Of a DNA stretch of 64,000 nucleotides, positions 43,546-52,471 are shown in pieces. A program made the position numbers and the translations under genes. Under the pieces are notes generated by a model that saw only the letters and a list, made by a program, of their open reading frames with translations, searched no databases and had not been told where the DNA came from. Where the stretch lies: NCBI GenBank assembly GCA_022447625.1, contig JAKVAX010000017.1, positions 18,584 through 82,583 on the forward strand, in the 5' to 3' direction. The number at the start of each line of letters is the position of its first letter. Positions within the stretch are counted from its first letter, which is position 1. This stretch comes from Flavobacteriales bacterium (GTDB taxonomy: Bacteria > Bacteroidota > Bacteroidia > Flavobacteriales_D > Sanyastnellaceae).

Positions 43546-44571
43546 GTGAGGAATGAGGTAAAAATATTCTCGCGAATTTTCTTCGCGCTGAGTCTCCTAC
43601 TTGGAATCGTACTTCTGGGAAGCATCGGATATATGTTCCTTGAAGATTACACCTTCATTGAGGCCTTTTACATGACGATGATCACCATCTCGACGGTGGG
43701 TTATCGTGAAGTCCATCCTCTTTCGAATGCTGGGATGATCTTCACCGCTATGTTGATCCTTACTAGTATCGGTACCTTTACCTATGCGATTTCCGCAATT
43801 ACAACGTATTTTGTTGCCGGAGAATACCGAAACCGATTCAAAGCCGCCAAAGTGAAAAAAGAGATCGAGAAATATGAAAACCATGTCATCGTTTGTGGCT
43901 TTGGTCGTGTCGGGCAAATGGCTGCGAGTCAGTTAGAGTCTCATGACCAACAAGTGGTGGTAATTGAAATGGATGAAGGAAAGATCGATCTGATCAATGA
44001 AACCAAGCCTTATTGGTGTATTCATGGAAATGCTACGCAAGATGAACTTTTGCAACGCGCTGGAACTGATAAGGCGCAGGCATTGATTACAACCCTTCCA
44101 GATGATGCGGCCAATCTATACGTAGTACTCACGGCGAAAGAGCTCAACAATCGCTTGACCTTGATTAGTCGAGCATCTAAATCGGAATCGGTAAAGAAGT
44201 TGCGCATCGCTGGTGCAGATAACGTAATCATGCCTGATAGCGTGGGTGGGGCACACATGGCTTCGCTTGTCGTGACACCAGATGTGATTGACTTCATCGA
44301 CCATATTCGTATTCAAGGAGAAGGGGAAATCAACCTCGAAGAAGTTGCCTTCACTGATCTTCCACCTGATTTCCAGTACCAAACTTTGGGTGAACTGGAT
44401 GTGCGTAATCGCATCGGAGTCAATATCATCGGCTTTAAAACTACTGATGGTCAATACATCATTAACCCAGGGTCTGAAACCCGCATTGTTCCGAACTCAA
44501 AACTTTTCGTCCTCGGAAACCCGAAGCAGATCAAACTGCTGAATCGTATCTTCGGCATCCAAGCGACTTAA
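43546..44571 (+). CDS. Potassium channel with TrkA-N/TrkA-C (RCK) domains, altered filter
   Basis: 341 residues from a GTG at 43546. Two membrane helices (IFFALSLLLGIVLLGSIGYMFL; MIFTAMLILTSIGTFTYAIS) flank a pore loop reading ITISTVGYREVHPLS, where canonical channels have TVGYG. An RCK domain with Rossmann motif VIVCGFGRVGQMAASQL follows (about 115-240), then a TrkA-C domain (about 255-340: LGELDVRNRIGVNIIGFK). It resembles KtrA/MthK-type ligand-gated channels. The Gly-to-Arg change in the filter (codon CGT) is clear in the sequence; whether it conducts K+ is open. Confidence 0.88.
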   Translation: MRNEVKIFSRIFFALSLLLGIVLLGSIGYMFLEDYTFIEAFYMTMITISTVGYREVHPLSNAGMIFTAMLILTSIGTFTYAISAITTYFVAGEYRNRFKAAKVKKEIEKYENHVIVCGFGRVGQMAASQLESHDQQVVVIEMDEGKIDLINETKPYWCIHGNATQDELLQRAGTDKAQALITTLPDDAANLYVVLTAKELNNRLTLISRASKSESVKKLRIAGADNVIMPDSVGGAHMASLVVTPDVIDFIDHIRIQGEGEINLEEVAFTDLPPDFQYQTLGELDVRNRIGVNIIGFKTTDGQYIINPGSETRIVPNSKLFVLGNPKQIKLLNRIFGIQAT

Positions 44572-44589
44572 ATGAACCTCGTGTTTGGT

Positions 44590-44597
44590 TATATTTG
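44590..44597 (+). promoter_or_regulatory. -7 box upstream of the AGCS symporter
   Basis: TATATTTG, perfect TAnnTTTG, 21 bases before the ATG. No clear -33 TTG at 19-20 bases. Confidence 0.5.
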
Positions 44598-44618
44598 GCC
44601 GACACCAATCCTTAATCC

Positions 44619-46226
44619 ATGATCAAATCAATACTGAGACTAAGCCTCATTCTGTCATTTTTTGCCTTTTCTGTGCCGCAAATGGTATGGGCTCAAGACG
44701 AAGATGTTCCAACGATTAGCGAAGCACAAGAAACAACGGTGCCGGCAAATGAAATGGAGCCGCAGGAACGCACATTTAATGATGCGATCAATGATTTCAT
44801 GGAGCCGATTACAGGTGCCGTGGGTATGGTGATCTTCTTCACTGTTCCGCTTTTTGGTCAAGACATTCCTTTCGTATTGATCTGGCTGATTACTGGGGCC
44901 TTGATCTTCACGGTCTTCTTTAAGTTCATCAACTTCAGAGGGTTCAGGCATGCTTTGGACGTGGTCCGAGGAAAGTACGATGATCCGAACCACGCTGGTG
45001 AGGTATCACACTTCCAGGCACTGACTGCAGCACTTTCAGGAACAGTAGGTGTAGGTAATATCGCAGGGGTGGCCGTGGCAATCTCGCTCGGTGGGCCTGG
45101 AGCGACCTTTTGGATGATCATGGCCGGCTTGTTCGGGATGTCATCGAAGTTTGTTGAATGTACACTCGGCGTGAAGTACCGTAATAAGAACGAAGATGGA
45201 TCTGTTTCAGGTGGACCGATGTACTACCTGAGCAAAGGACTGGCTGCTCAAAACAAGGCTGGATTCGGTAAAGTATTGGCCATCATTTTTGCGATTGCTT
45301 GTATCGGGGGATCACTTGGAGGTGGTTGTATGGTTCAAATTAACCAGGCCACAGGTCAGCTGATTACTGTAACTGGAGGTGAGTCAAGCTTCCTTGCCGG
45401 ACAAGGTTGGATGTTTGGAGCGGCGATGGCTGTTGTGGTAGCAATTATCATCATTGGTGGTATCAAGAGTATCGCGAAAGTGACTGATAAAGTGGTTCCA
45501 TTCATGGTAGGTATCTACATCGCTGGAGCATTGGTTGTACTTGGATACCACGTTGCTGATATCCCAGGAGCTTTTGGTGATATTATCGCTGGAGCATTCA
45601 CCAAGAATGCAGCCTTCGGTGGATTCATCGGAGTATTGATTCTCGGATTCAAACGTGCGGCGTTCTCGAACGAGGCAGGTATTGGTTCTGCTTCTATCGC
45701 GCACTCTGCTGCGAAAACGGATGAGCCGATTTCGGAAGGTATTGTTGCGCTGCTTGAGCCATTCATTGATACTGTAGTGATCTGTACAATGACAGCATTG
45801 GTGATTATCATTACTGGATCTGCTCCAACAGAAGCAACAGACATTACAAGTGATGCCGCTATTGGGTTGACTTCTTCAGCTTTTGCAACTGTAATGAGCT
45901 GGTTCCCACTCGTACTGTCAGTAGCCGTAATTCTCTTCGCACTTTCAACGATGATCTCATGGTCTTACTACGGTCTGAAAGCATGGGGTTACCTATTCGG
46001 TGAGAGCAAAAGCGCGGCGAACATTTACAAAGTGATCTTCTGTCTTTTCGTAATCATAGGATCTGCGATCAGTGCACAGCAAGTATTCGACTTTGGTGAT
46101 GCGATGATCTTTGCGATGTGTTTCCCGAACGTACTTGGATTGTATTTCTTGGCACCTGAAATCCGCAACGACTTGAAGAACTACTTCGCTCGTATCAAAT
46201 CAGGAGAGATCAAGCGCTATAAGTAA
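44619..46226 (+). CDS. Sodium:alanine/glycine symporter (AGCS family)
   Basis: 535 residues. A signal-like N-terminal segment ([20 protein letters not shown]) and an acidic linker precede about ten membrane helices. AGCS signatures include [50 protein letters not shown] and [23 protein letters not shown]. It imports alanine or glycine with Na+. Bacteroidota copies often carry the extra N-terminal segment seen here. Confidence 0.94.
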   Translation: MIKSILRLSLILSFFAFSVPQMVWAQDEDVPTISEAQETTVPANEMEPQERTFNDAINDFMEPITGAVGMVIFFTVPLFGQDIPFVLIWLITGALIFTVFFKFINFRGFRHALDVVRGKYDDPNHAGEVSHFQALTAALSGTVGVGNIAGVAVAISLGGPGATFWMIMAGLFGMSSKFVECTLGVKYRNKNEDGSVSGGPMYYLSKGLAAQNKAGFGKVLAIIFAIACIGGSLGGGCMVQINQATGQLITVTGGESSFLAGQGWMFGAAMAVVVAIIIIGGIKSIAKVTDKVVPFMVGIYIAGALVVLGYHVADIPGAFGDIIAGAFTKNAAFGGFIGVLILGFKRAAFSNEAGIGSASIAHSAAKTDEPISEGIVALLEPFIDTVVICTMTALVIIITGSAPTEATDITSDAAIGLTSSAFATVMSWFPLVLSVAVILFALSTMISWSYYGLKAWGYLFGESKSAANIYKVIFCLFVIIGSAISAQQVFDFGDAMIFAMCFPNVLGLYFLAPEIRNDLKNYFARIKSGEIKRYK

Positions 46227-46230
46227 TGAC

Positions 46231-47148
46231 ATGAAACTTTTCGATTCTTTCTGGCGCTCTCTCGAATTAAACAAGAGGGAGCGGTCAGGAATGATCGTCT
46301 TGGCTTTCATTTTGCTCGCCATCATCACTGCACAATCTATTCGCAGGCAGTGGGTGTATGAAGAAGAATCAGATCCACGGCTCGCCATGGTGTTGATTCC
46401 TGAGCCTCCTGTAGATCTCACCATTCTCAAGGAAGAGAGCTTTTTCCCATTTAATCCAAATGAACTAGCTGACAGTGGTTGGCTTGCCCTCGGCTTGTCA
46501 GAACACGAACTTCAAGGACTTCGGAATTACATGCGTTCCGGAGTTACTTTTCACTCCAGAGAAGACCTTGATCGGGTTTATTCCATCCCAGATCTATGGC
46601 TTGAGCGCCATGCGGATGACCTTCGTTTTCATCCTCTAGAAGCTCCCCCTATTATTTTTCATGTTCCTGATCTCGCTAGCGCGGAAACGAGTACGACCTT
46701 AGGGCCGAAGCCGCTGCTTGAATTGAATTCGGCGGACAGCATTGATCTTCAAGAGCTCACTGGAGTAGGGGCTTATTCCGCGCGAAAAGTGCTTCGCTTT
46801 AGAGATGCTTTGGGTGGTTTCGCTAGCGCGAAACAGTTGGCTGAAGTATGGGGGCTCCATCCTGAGGTACGAACAAAACTCATCGCTCAAGTCACCATCG
46901 ATTCCACGTTAGTGAGAAGGATAGCCATAGACACGGCGGGAAAAAGAACCATCGCTGCCCACCCTTATATATCATGGAAAGCGGCTAAAGCACTGGTGAA
47001 CTATCGAGAGCATCATGGTCTATTCAACCGGCTCGAAGACATTCGTGGATGTTTGTTGGTGAGTGATAGCTTATATCGAAAGATCGAACCCTATCTTTAC
47101 CTCCATGATCGAAGAACGCATCCATCAAACGGTGAGAACCGTCCCTGA
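46231..47148 (+). CDS. Helix-hairpin-helix (ComEA-like) protein
   Basis: 305 residues. One N-terminal membrane segment (SGMIVLAFILLAIITAQSI) is followed by a central region and two or three HhH motifs: ELNSADSIDLQELTGVGAYSARKVLRFRDALGGF (about 165-200) and ISWKAAKALVNYREHHGLFNRLEDIRGC (about 250-280). HhH modules of this type bind DNA in ComEA, the competence DNA receptor; the membrane anchor fits that, but the role in uptake is inference. It overlaps the apt start. Motif copies lie at 46674 and, with one mismatch, at 46821. Confidence 0.85.
   Translation: MKLFDSFWRSLELNKRERSGMIVLAFILLAIITAQSIRRQWVYEEESDPRLAMVLIPEPPVDLTILKEESFFPFNPNELADSGWLALGLSEHELQGLRNYMRSGVTFHSREDLDRVYSIPDLWLERHADDLRFHPLEAPPIIFHVPDLASAETSTTLGPKPLLELNSADSIDLQELTGVGAYSARKVLRFRDALGGFASAKQLAEVWGLHPEVRTKLIAQVTIDSTLVRRIAIDTAGKRTIAAHPYISWKAAKALVNYREHHGLFNRLEDIRGCLLVSDSLYRKIEPYLYLHDRRTHPSNGENRP
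46674..46686 (+). repeat. CGCTANCGCGGAA motif, copy 9 (N=G)
   Basis: Exact 13-mer in the HhH gene, encoding Ala-Ser-Ala-Glu. A variant CGCTAGCGCGAAA lies 147 bases downstream at 46821-46833. Confidence 0.8.
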
Positions 47149-47629
47149 TTTTCCCAAGCCTGGAATTCAGTTTAAAGATATCAGCACCCTGTGCCTCGAT
47201 CCGAAGTTGGCGGGTGATATTGTAGATGAACTTGCAGCACGCGCACCTGAAGGAGTCAGCGCAGTAGTGGGTATCGAGAGTAGAGGATTCCTTTTTGGGG
47301 TGCCATTGGCGATTAAGTTGGGTGTACCTTTTGTCTTGTTGCGTAAGGCAGGTAAGCTACCGGCAGAAACCATCGCCTACAGTTACGATCTTGAATATGG
47401 CCAAGCGACGATTGAAATGCACAAGGATGCCATTCAATCAGGTGACAAGGTCTTGGTTCATGATGATCTTTTGGCAACCGGGGGTACGGCACTCGCTGCC
47501 GCGGAATTGGTGAAACAACAGGGTGGAGAAGTAGCGGGATTCTCGTTTTTGATGTCGATTGATGTCTTGGATGGGGAAGAGGCGATCCGCAAGCAGTGCC
47601 AGAATATTGCTATTTTAGCTCGCTCTTAA
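47105..47629 (+). CDS. apt: Adenine phosphoribosyltransferase
   Basis: 174 residues from the ATG at 47105 (IEERIHQTVRTVPDFPKPGIQFKDIS). Start chosen by fit to the family: an earlier in-frame ATG at 47063 would add 14 residues. PRPP-binding motif VLVHDDLLATGGTALAAAELV, with VVGIESRGFLFGVPLAIKLGVPFVLLRK, gives adenine + PRPP to AMP. The start lies 44 bases inside the HhH gene. The codons of LAAAE (GCT GCC GCG GAA) resemble the 13-mer. Confidence 0.95.
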   Translation: MIEERIHQTVRTVPDFPKPGIQFKDISTLCLDPKLAGDIVDELAARAPEGVSAVVGIESRGFLFGVPLAIKLGVPFVLLRKAGKLPAETIAYSYDLEYGQATIEMHKDAIQSGDKVLVHDDLLATGGTALAAAELVKQQGGEVAGFSFLMSIDVLDGEEAIRKQCQNIAILARS

Positions 47630-47679
47630 AACACAGAGACTAGAAACGAATTTATTACTTTCGTAACAGCAGAGAAGCA

Positions 47680-48822
47680 ATGACCTTTGAGCAGAACGAA
47701 AATTTGAAGATGATCGAGCAGATGGCTCGTGACTTCGCAGAACGTGAAATTCGTCCACACTTTATGGAGTGGGATGAAACACAGCATTTCCCAAAAGAAC
47801 TCTTTCACAAGCTTGGTGAACTCGGTATGATGGGGGTTTTGGTACCCGAACAATACGGAGGCGCCGGACTGGGATACTTCGAATATATGATCGTGATCCA
47901 GGAAATTGCGAAGGTGTGTGGTTCGATTGGTCTATCCGTTGCAGCGCACAACTCGTTATGTACCAACCACATTTTGTCATTTGGAACAGAAGAGCAAAAG
48001 GAGAAGTACCTACCGAAGCTAGCCTCAGGTGAGTGGATCGGTGCTTGGGGCTTGACAGAAGCGAACACAGGTTCAGACGCGATGCGCATGAAGTGTGTAG
48101 CTAAGAAGGAGGGCAACGAATGGGTATTGAACGGAACAAAGAACTGGATCACTCACGGAATAAGCGGTGATGTGGCTGTTGTACTCGCACGCACTGGAGA
48201 TCTTCTTGATTCCAACGGTATCACCGCATTCGTTGTAGAGCGTGGAACGCCCGGGTTCAAAGGAGGGAAGAAAGAGAATAAACTAGGAATGCGCGCCAGT
48301 GAAACAGCAGAGTTGATCTTTGAAGATTGCCGCATTCCAGAAGAGAATTTACTCGGGGAGATCGGAGCGGGTTTCAAGCAAGCGATGAAGATTCTTGATG
48401 GTGGACGTATTAGTATTGGAGCGTTGGCATTGGGAATTGCGAAGGGAGCGATGGAGGCAAGTGTTCGTTACTCGAAAGAGCGTGAGCAGTTCGGACAACC
48501 AATTGCGAATTTCCAGGCGATTGCCTTTAAGTTGGCAGATATGGCTACAGAAATCGAAGCATCAGAGATGTTGCTTTATGAGGCGGCTGATTTGAAAAAC
48601 CGGGGAGAGAACGTCACCAAGGTATCAGCCATGGCGAAGTACTACGCGAGTGAAGTTTCAGTGAAAGTAGCGACGGAAGGTGTACAAATCTTCGGCGGTT
48701 ATGGATACACGAAAGACTTCCCTGTAGAGAAGTTCTACCGTGATAGCAAGCTATGTACTATTGGGGAAGGAACCTCAGAGATCCAGAAATTGGTGATTTC
48801 GAGGGAAATATTAAAGGATTGA
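47680..48822 (+). CDS. Acyl-CoA dehydrogenase
   Basis: 380 residues, short-chain/butyryl-type acyl-CoA dehydrogenase. It has FAD and substrate motifs [49 protein letters not shown] and [22 protein letters not shown], then the end motif [20 protein letters not shown]. It oxidises acyl-CoA to 2-enoyl-CoA with FAD; chain length is not fixed. A one-mismatch -7 box (TACTTTCG) precedes it. Confidence 0.93.
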   Translation: MTFEQNENLKMIEQMARDFAEREIRPHFMEWDETQHFPKELFHKLGELGMMGVLVPEQYGGAGLGYFEYMIVIQEIAKVCGSIGLSVAAHNSLCTNHILSFGTEEQKEKYLPKLASGEWIGAWGLTEANTGSDAMRMKCVAKKEGNEWVLNGTKNWITHGISGDVAVVLARTGDLLDSNGITAFVVERGTPGFKGGKKENKLGMRASETAELIFEDCRIPEENLLGEIGAGFKQAMKILDGGRISIGALALGIAKGAMEASVRYSKEREQFGQPIANFQAIAFKLADMATEIEASEMLLYEAADLKNRGENVTKVSAMAKYYASEVSVKVATEGVQIFGGYGYTKDFPVEKFYRDSKLCTIGEGTSEIQKLVISREILKD

Positions 48823-48853
48823 TTTGGAGTACGTATATAATTGCGTATCTTTG
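48823..48853 (+). promoter_or_regulatory. Promoter of rpsU
   Basis: TTTG (48823-48826), 19-base spacer, TATCTTTG (48846-48853): textbook Bacteroidota -33/-7 arrangement. It begins just after the upstream stop. Confidence 0.85.
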
Positions 48854-48879
48854 CGCTCCATTTTAGACGAAGGAATATT

Positions 48880-49071
48880 ATGTTGATCATACCAGTAAAA
48901 GAAGGAGAGAACATCGAACGTGCTCTCAAGAAGTTCAAGAAGAAATTTGATCGAACGGGAACAATGCGTGAGCTTCGTTACCGCCAAGAGTATGTGAAGC
49001 CATCTATCGAACGCCGTGAGGCGAAGAAGAAAGCTGTTTACAAAAATACGCTTCGTCAGCGCGAAGAATAA
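48880..49071 (+). CDS. rpsU: 30S ribosomal protein S21
   Basis: 63 residues from the ATG at 48880 (LIIPVKEGENIERALKKFKKKFDRTG); an in-frame start at 48841 falls inside the promoter. The basic C-terminus EAKKKAVYKNTLRQREE is typical. S21 sits near the anti-Shine-Dalgarno region, and in Bacteroidota, which seldom use SD sequences, S21 levels are linked to initiation. Own promoter and terminator. Confidence 0.95.
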   Translation: MLIIPVKEGENIERALKKFKKKFDRTGTMRELRYRQEYVKPSIERREAKKKAVYKNTLRQREE

Positions 49072-49096
49072 GAGCGAACAACCTTTTCACTATATT

Positions 49097-49127
49097 AAGC
49101 GGAGTCTTTATGGCCTCCGCTTTTTTT
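49097..49127 (+). terminator. Terminator of rpsU, ending at the recombinase start codon
   Basis: Stem AAGCGGAG/CTCCGCTT, 10-base loop, T7 at 49121-49127, immediately followed by the ATG at 49128. Confidence 0.85.
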
Positions 49128-50015
49128 ATGTCTAGAATTGATCTATTCCTTCAGTACCTCCGTTCAGAGAAACGTTCTTCGGAACACACAGTGAAGAGTT
49201 ATGCCACCGATCTGGGGCAGTTTCAAGACTATTTAGCGTCCCAATACGAGATTGATGACCTGACGACGTCGACGAGCATGATGATTCGTTCATGGCTTGC
49301 GGATATGAAGTCGCGAGGGATTAGTGCGAAGTCAATGCATCGGAAACGATCAAGTCTTTCTAGCTATTTCAAGTTTGCCCGCAAGCAAGGCTGGGCTGAT
49401 CACGATCCCGTGAAGAAAACCGTGGCTCCGAAAATGGAGAAACGGTTACCAGTTTTTGCGAGTGAAGATCAGATGGGCAAGTTGCTCGATGAAGTCATGA
49501 AGGGAGGTGAAGACTTTTCGTCGAAAAGAGACCATTTGATGGTAACCATCTTCTACGAAACGGGTATACGATTATCAGAGCTGATCGGTATTAAGATGCA
49601 AGCGATTGATTTTCAGCGCGGCATATTAAAGGTGCTTGGGAAGCGAAACAAAGAGCGGCTAATTCCGTTATCTAAAGAGACATTGGATCTAACGAAAGAT
49701 TACATCGAATCAAGGCAAGCGATCACCGGATCAGGAGACGCTTATTTACTCTGTACAGACCGGGGAGCCAAACTCTATCCAAATTTTGTTTATCGCAAGG
49801 TGAATTCTTATCTTGGAAAGGTAAGCAGCCTGGATAAGAGAAGTCCGCACGTCTTACGTCATACATTCGCGACGCATATGCTGAATAATGGAGCTCAACT
49901 GAATACGGTAAAAGAGTTGTTAGGGCATGCGAATCTTTCAGCGACCCAGGTGTATACTCACAACACGATCGAAAAGCTCAAGAATATTCATGAGCAGAAA
50001 CACCCTAAGGGATAA
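49128..50015 (+). CDS. Tyrosine recombinase XerC/XerD-type
   Basis: 295 residues from the ATG at 49128 (SRIDLFLQYLRSEKRSSEHTV). The in-frame ATG at 49110 lies in the terminator loop. An N-terminal SAM-like core-binding domain is followed by the catalytic domain with Arg in ETGIRLSELIGI, the His-x-x-Arg box SPHVLRHTFATHMLNNG, HANLSATQVYTHNTI with the nucleophilic Tyr. Likely acts in chromosome-dimer resolution at dif, though integrases share these residues. The U-tract of the rpsU terminator abuts the start codon. Confidence 0.92.
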   Translation: MSRIDLFLQYLRSEKRSSEHTVKSYATDLGQFQDYLASQYEIDDLTTSTSMMIRSWLADMKSRGISAKSMHRKRSSLSSYFKFARKQGWADHDPVKKTVAPKMEKRLPVFASEDQMGKLLDEVMKGGEDFSSKRDHLMVTIFYETGIRLSELIGIKMQAIDFQRGILKVLGKRNKERLIPLSKETLDLTKDYIESRQAITGSGDAYLLCTDRGAKLYPNFVYRKVNSYLGKVSSLDKRSPHVLRHTFATHMLNNGAQLNTVKELLGHANLSATQVYTHNTIEKLKNIHEQKHPKG

Positions 50016-50030
50016 ATAAAATATAGCAAT

Positions 50031-50330
50031 ATGCAGGTACAAGTTCATTCAATCCATTTTGATGCTGATCAGAAGCTGATCACTTTCATTAACGAGAAAC
50101 TGCAAAAGCTGACCACCTTTCATGACCAGATTATTGGCGGCGAAGTTTTTCTTCGTCTAGAGAAGTCTGACGTGAATGAAAATAAGGTGGCAGAGATCAA
50201 ATTGCACGTGCCAGGAAAAGACCTATTCGCTAAGCGTCAGTGTCGTACGTTTGAAGAAGCGACTGACGATGCAGTAGAGGCACTGCGACGACAAATTAGA
50301 AAGCAGCGCGACAAGGCTAGATCGCACTGA
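50031..50330 (+). CDS. hpf: Ribosome hibernation-promoting factor (HPF/RaiA)
   Basis: 99 residues matching the S30AE/HPF fold (VQVHSIHFDADQKLITFINEKLQKLTTFHDQI, then a C-terminal basic helix VEALRRQIRKQRDKA). Binds the 30S decoding region to inactivate ribosomes. Short form without the C-terminal dimerisation domain. Probably read from the recombinase transcript, 15 bases downstream. A hairpin terminator follows. Confidence 0.93.
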   Translation: MQVQVHSIHFDADQKLITFINEKLQKLTTFHDQIIGGEVFLRLEKSDVNENKVAEIKLHVPGKDLFAKRQCRTFEEATDDAVEALRRQIRKQRDKARSH

Positions 50331-50339
50331 TCAAAAAGA

Positions 50340-50375
50340 CGATCAAAAAGCGAATTTTTTTTCGCTGATCGTTTT
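50340..50375 (+). terminator. Terminator after hpf
   Basis: Stem CGATC...AGCGAA/TTCGCT...GATCG with an internal AAAA bulge and a 6-T loop, followed by TTTTG. Confidence 0.65.
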
Positions 50376-50402
50376 GTACGGAAAAAAAACTTCTTACATT
50401 TG
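50373..50402 (+). promoter_or_regulatory. Promoter of the tRNA-tuf-rpo supercluster
   Basis: TTTG (50373-50376), 18-base spacer, TACATTTG (50395-50402): matches the -33/-7 consensus. Confidence 0.8.
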
Positions 50403-50433
50403 CACTCCCTTTTGCGAGGGAGTGCTTTTTTTA
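50402..50433 (+). terminator. Terminator-like hairpin directly after the promoter
   Basis: Perfect stem GCACTCCC/GGGAGTGC with an 8-base loop, followed by T7-8. It starts at the end of the -7 box, so only part of the 5' arm may be transcribed. Confidence 0.6.
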
Positions 50434-50463
50434 GCACAAAAAAGTTCATTGATACAATGATAG

Positions 50464-50537
50464 GCCGATGTAGCTCAGCTGGCTAGAGCAGCTGATTTGT
50501 AATCAGCAGGTCGGGGGTTCGAGTCCCTCCATCGGCT
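50464..50537 (+). tRNA. tRNA-Thr (TGT)
   Basis: 74 nt. Acceptor GCCGATG/CATCGGC, discriminator T, anticodon TGT at 50498-50500, T-arm GGGGGTTCGAGTCCCTC. First of four tRNAs ahead of tuf. Confidence 0.97.
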
Positions 50538-50563
50538 CTCCTTTTTTGGAGAAGGAAATGAAA

Positions 50564-50646
50564 GGGGATACGCCGGAGTTGGAGAGCCGGGGCAGACTGT
50601 AAATCTGTTGTCTCAGACTGAATAGGTTCGAATCCTATTATCCCCA
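50564..50646 (+). tRNA. tRNA-Tyr (GTA)
   Basis: 83 nt with a long variable arm (TTGTCTCAGACTGA). Acceptor GGGGATA/TATCCCC, discriminator A, anticodon GTA at 50599-50601. Confidence 0.96.
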
Positions 50647-50668
50647 CCCCTTGAAGAAAAAATTATTA

Positions 50669-50742
<74 letters not shown>

Positions 50743-50758
50743 TTTTTTTTCTATATCA

Positions 50759-50830
50759 GCCGATGTAGCTCAGGGGTAGAGCGCTTCCTTGGTAAGGAAG
50801 AGGTCACGGGTTCAATTCCCGTCATTGGCT
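50759..50830 (+). tRNA. tRNA-Thr (GGT)
   Basis: 72 nt. Acceptor GCCGATG/CATTGGC (one G-T pair), discriminator T, anticodon GGT at 50791-50793. Followed after 52 bases by tuf. Confidence 0.96.
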
Positions 50831-50882
50831 CAAAGGAATTTATTAGAAAACGAACAGGAACAATTAATTAAACATTCTGGCT

Positions 50883-52070
50883 ATGGCTAAAGAAACATTC
50901 GACCGTTCGAAGCCGCACGTGAATATTGGAACCATTGGTCACGTTGACCACGGTAAGACCACTCTTACAGCAGCGATCACTAAAGTACTTGCTGACGCTG
51001 GTCACTCTGAGGCACGTAGCTTCGACCAAATTGACAACGCACCTGAAGAAAAGGAGCGTGGTATTACAATTAACTCTTCACACGTAGAGTACGCAACTGC
51101 AAACCGTCACTACGCACACGTTGACTGTCCTGGACACGCTGACTACGTGAAGAACATGGTAACTGGTGCTGCTCAAATGGACGGAGCAATCCTTGTGGTT
51201 GCTGCAACTGATGGGCCTATGCCACAGACGCGTGAGCACATCCTCCTTGGACGTCAGGTAGGTGTACCGCGTATCGTTGTGTTCCTGAACAAAGTTGACA
51301 TGGTGGATGACGAAGAGCTTCTAGAGCTCGTTGAAATGGAGGTTCGTGACCTTCTGTCATTCTACGAATACGATGGTGATGAAACTCCTGTGATCCAGGG
51401 ATCTGCACTTGGTGCATTGAACGGAGAAGGGAAGTGGGTTGACACTGTGCTGAACCTTATGGAAGCAGTTGACAACTGGATCGAAATCCCACCACGTGAT
51501 AACGAAAAGCCTTTCTTGATGTCTGTTGAAGACGTATTCTCGATCACTGGTCGTGGTACTGTAGCAACAGGACGTATCGAAACTGGAGTAATCAACTCTG
51601 GTGAAGAAGTTGAGATCGTAGGTATGCAGGAAGAAAGCCTGAAGTCTACAGTGACTGGGGTTGAGATGTTCCGTAAGATTCTTGATCGCGGTGAAGCTGG
51701 AGATAACGTAGGTCTACTTCTACGTGGTGTTGACAAGAAGGAGATCCGCCGTGGTATGGTGATCGTAAAGCCTGGTTCAATCACTCCGCACACGAAGTTC
51801 AAAGGAGAGGTTTACATCCTTAAGAAAGAAGAAGGTGGACGTCACACTCCATTCCACAACCGCTACCGTCCACAGTTCTACTTCCGTACGACGGACGTAA
51901 CTGGAGAGATCATCCTTGGTGATGGACGCGAGATGGTAATGCCTGGTGACAACGTAACTATCGAAGTACACTTGATCGCTCCTGTAGCGATGGACAAAGG
52001 TCTTCGTTTCGCGATCCGTGAAGGTGGACGTACAGTTGGAGCTGGACAGGTTACTGAGATCATAGAGTAA
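50883..52070 (+). CDS. tuf: Elongation factor Tu
   Basis: 395 residues. G1 [19 protein letters not shown]3 [22 protein letters not shown]4 NKVDMVDD, followed by domains 2 and 3 up to [11 protein letters not shown]. Delivers aminoacyl-tRNA to the A site. The tRNA-tuf-tRNA(Trp)-secE-nusG order is the classical tufB arrangement. Confidence 0.98.
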   Translation: MAKETFDRSKPHVNIGTIGHVDHGKTTLTAAITKVLADAGHSEARSFDQIDNAPEEKERGITINSSHVEYATANRHYAHVDCPGHADYVKNMVTGAAQMDGAILVVAATDGPMPQTREHILLGRQVGVPRIVVFLNKVDMVDDEELLELVEMEVRDLLSFYEYDGDETPVIQGSALGALNGEGKWVDTVLNLMEAVDNWIEIPPRDNEKPFLMSVEDVFSITGRGTVATGRIETGVINSGEEVEIVGMQEESLKSTVTGVEMFRKILDRGEAGDNVGLLLRGVDKKEIRRGMVIVKPGSITPHTKFKGEVYILKKEEGGRHTPFHNRYRPQFYFRTTDVTGEIILGDGREMVMPGDNVTIEVHLIAPVAMDKGLRFAIREGGRTVGAGQVTEIIE

Positions 52071-52097
52071 GAGTCCTTTACAATAACTGAATTTGGT

Positions 52098-52127
52098 AAA
52101 GAAGGTGATTTTCGAGTCACCTTCTTT
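52098..52127 (+). terminator. Hairpin between tuf and tRNA-Trp
   Basis: Stem AAAGAAGGTGA/TCACCTTCTTT, 8-base loop TTTTCGAG, with only a short T-run. May be a partial terminator or an RNA-processing site. Confidence 0.55.
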
Positions 52128-52137
52128 CGCCTTATTC

Positions 52138-52210
52138 ACGGGTGTAGCTCAATTGGTAGAGTAGCGGTCTCCAAAACCGTTGGCTGTAGGTTCGAGTCCT
52201 ACCACCCGTG
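52138..52210 (+). tRNA. tRNA-Trp (CCA)
   Basis: 73 nt. Acceptor ACGGGTG/CACCCGT with discriminator G, T8-A9 in place, anticodon CCA at 52171-52173. Sits between tuf and secE. Confidence 0.96.
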
Positions 52211-52225
52211 CTTAACAAGCTAGCT

Positions 52226-52444
52226 ATGGCAGGAATTAAATCATATTTCGAAGAGTCTTACCAGGAATTGGTAAACAAGGTTACTTGGCCTACTTGGAAA
52301 GAACTTCAGGAAGCGTCTGTATTGGTATTCATTGCTTCGCTCATTTTCGCTGGTATTATCTTCTTGATGGATTACGTGTTTGGAGTGAACGCTGAAGACT
52401 CTCTATGGAGAGGAATTATTGGCTTCTTGTACGACCTACTGTAA
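52226..52444 (+). CDS. secE: Preprotein translocase subunit SecE
   Basis: 72 residues from the ATG at 52226 (AGIKSYFEESYQELVNKVTWPTWKEL). An in-frame GTG at 52208 lies inside the tRNA-Trp and is rejected. Single C-terminal membrane helix (SVLVFIASLIFAGIIFLMDYVF), as in the short SecE type; forms SecYEG. Upstream of nusG as in most bacteria. Confidence 0.94.
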   Translation: MAGIKSYFEESYQELVNKVTWPTWKELQEASVLVFIASLIFAGIIFLMDYVFGVNAEDSLWRGIIGFLYDLL

Positions 52445-52471
52445 TCCACAGACTAAACGCCCTAGCGCCGC

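Noticed and set aside
49110..49128. ATG at 49110 as recombinase start
   Set aside because: It lies in the loop of the rpsU terminator; the ATG at 49128 fits the family N-terminus.
52137..52211. tRNA-Trp with 5' end at 52137
   Set aside because: That pairing puts G at position 8 and leaves C as discriminator; shifting by one restores T8, A9 and discriminator G.
52208..52225. GTG at 52208 as secE start
   Set aside because: It lies within tRNA-Trp; SecE aligns from the ATG at 52226.
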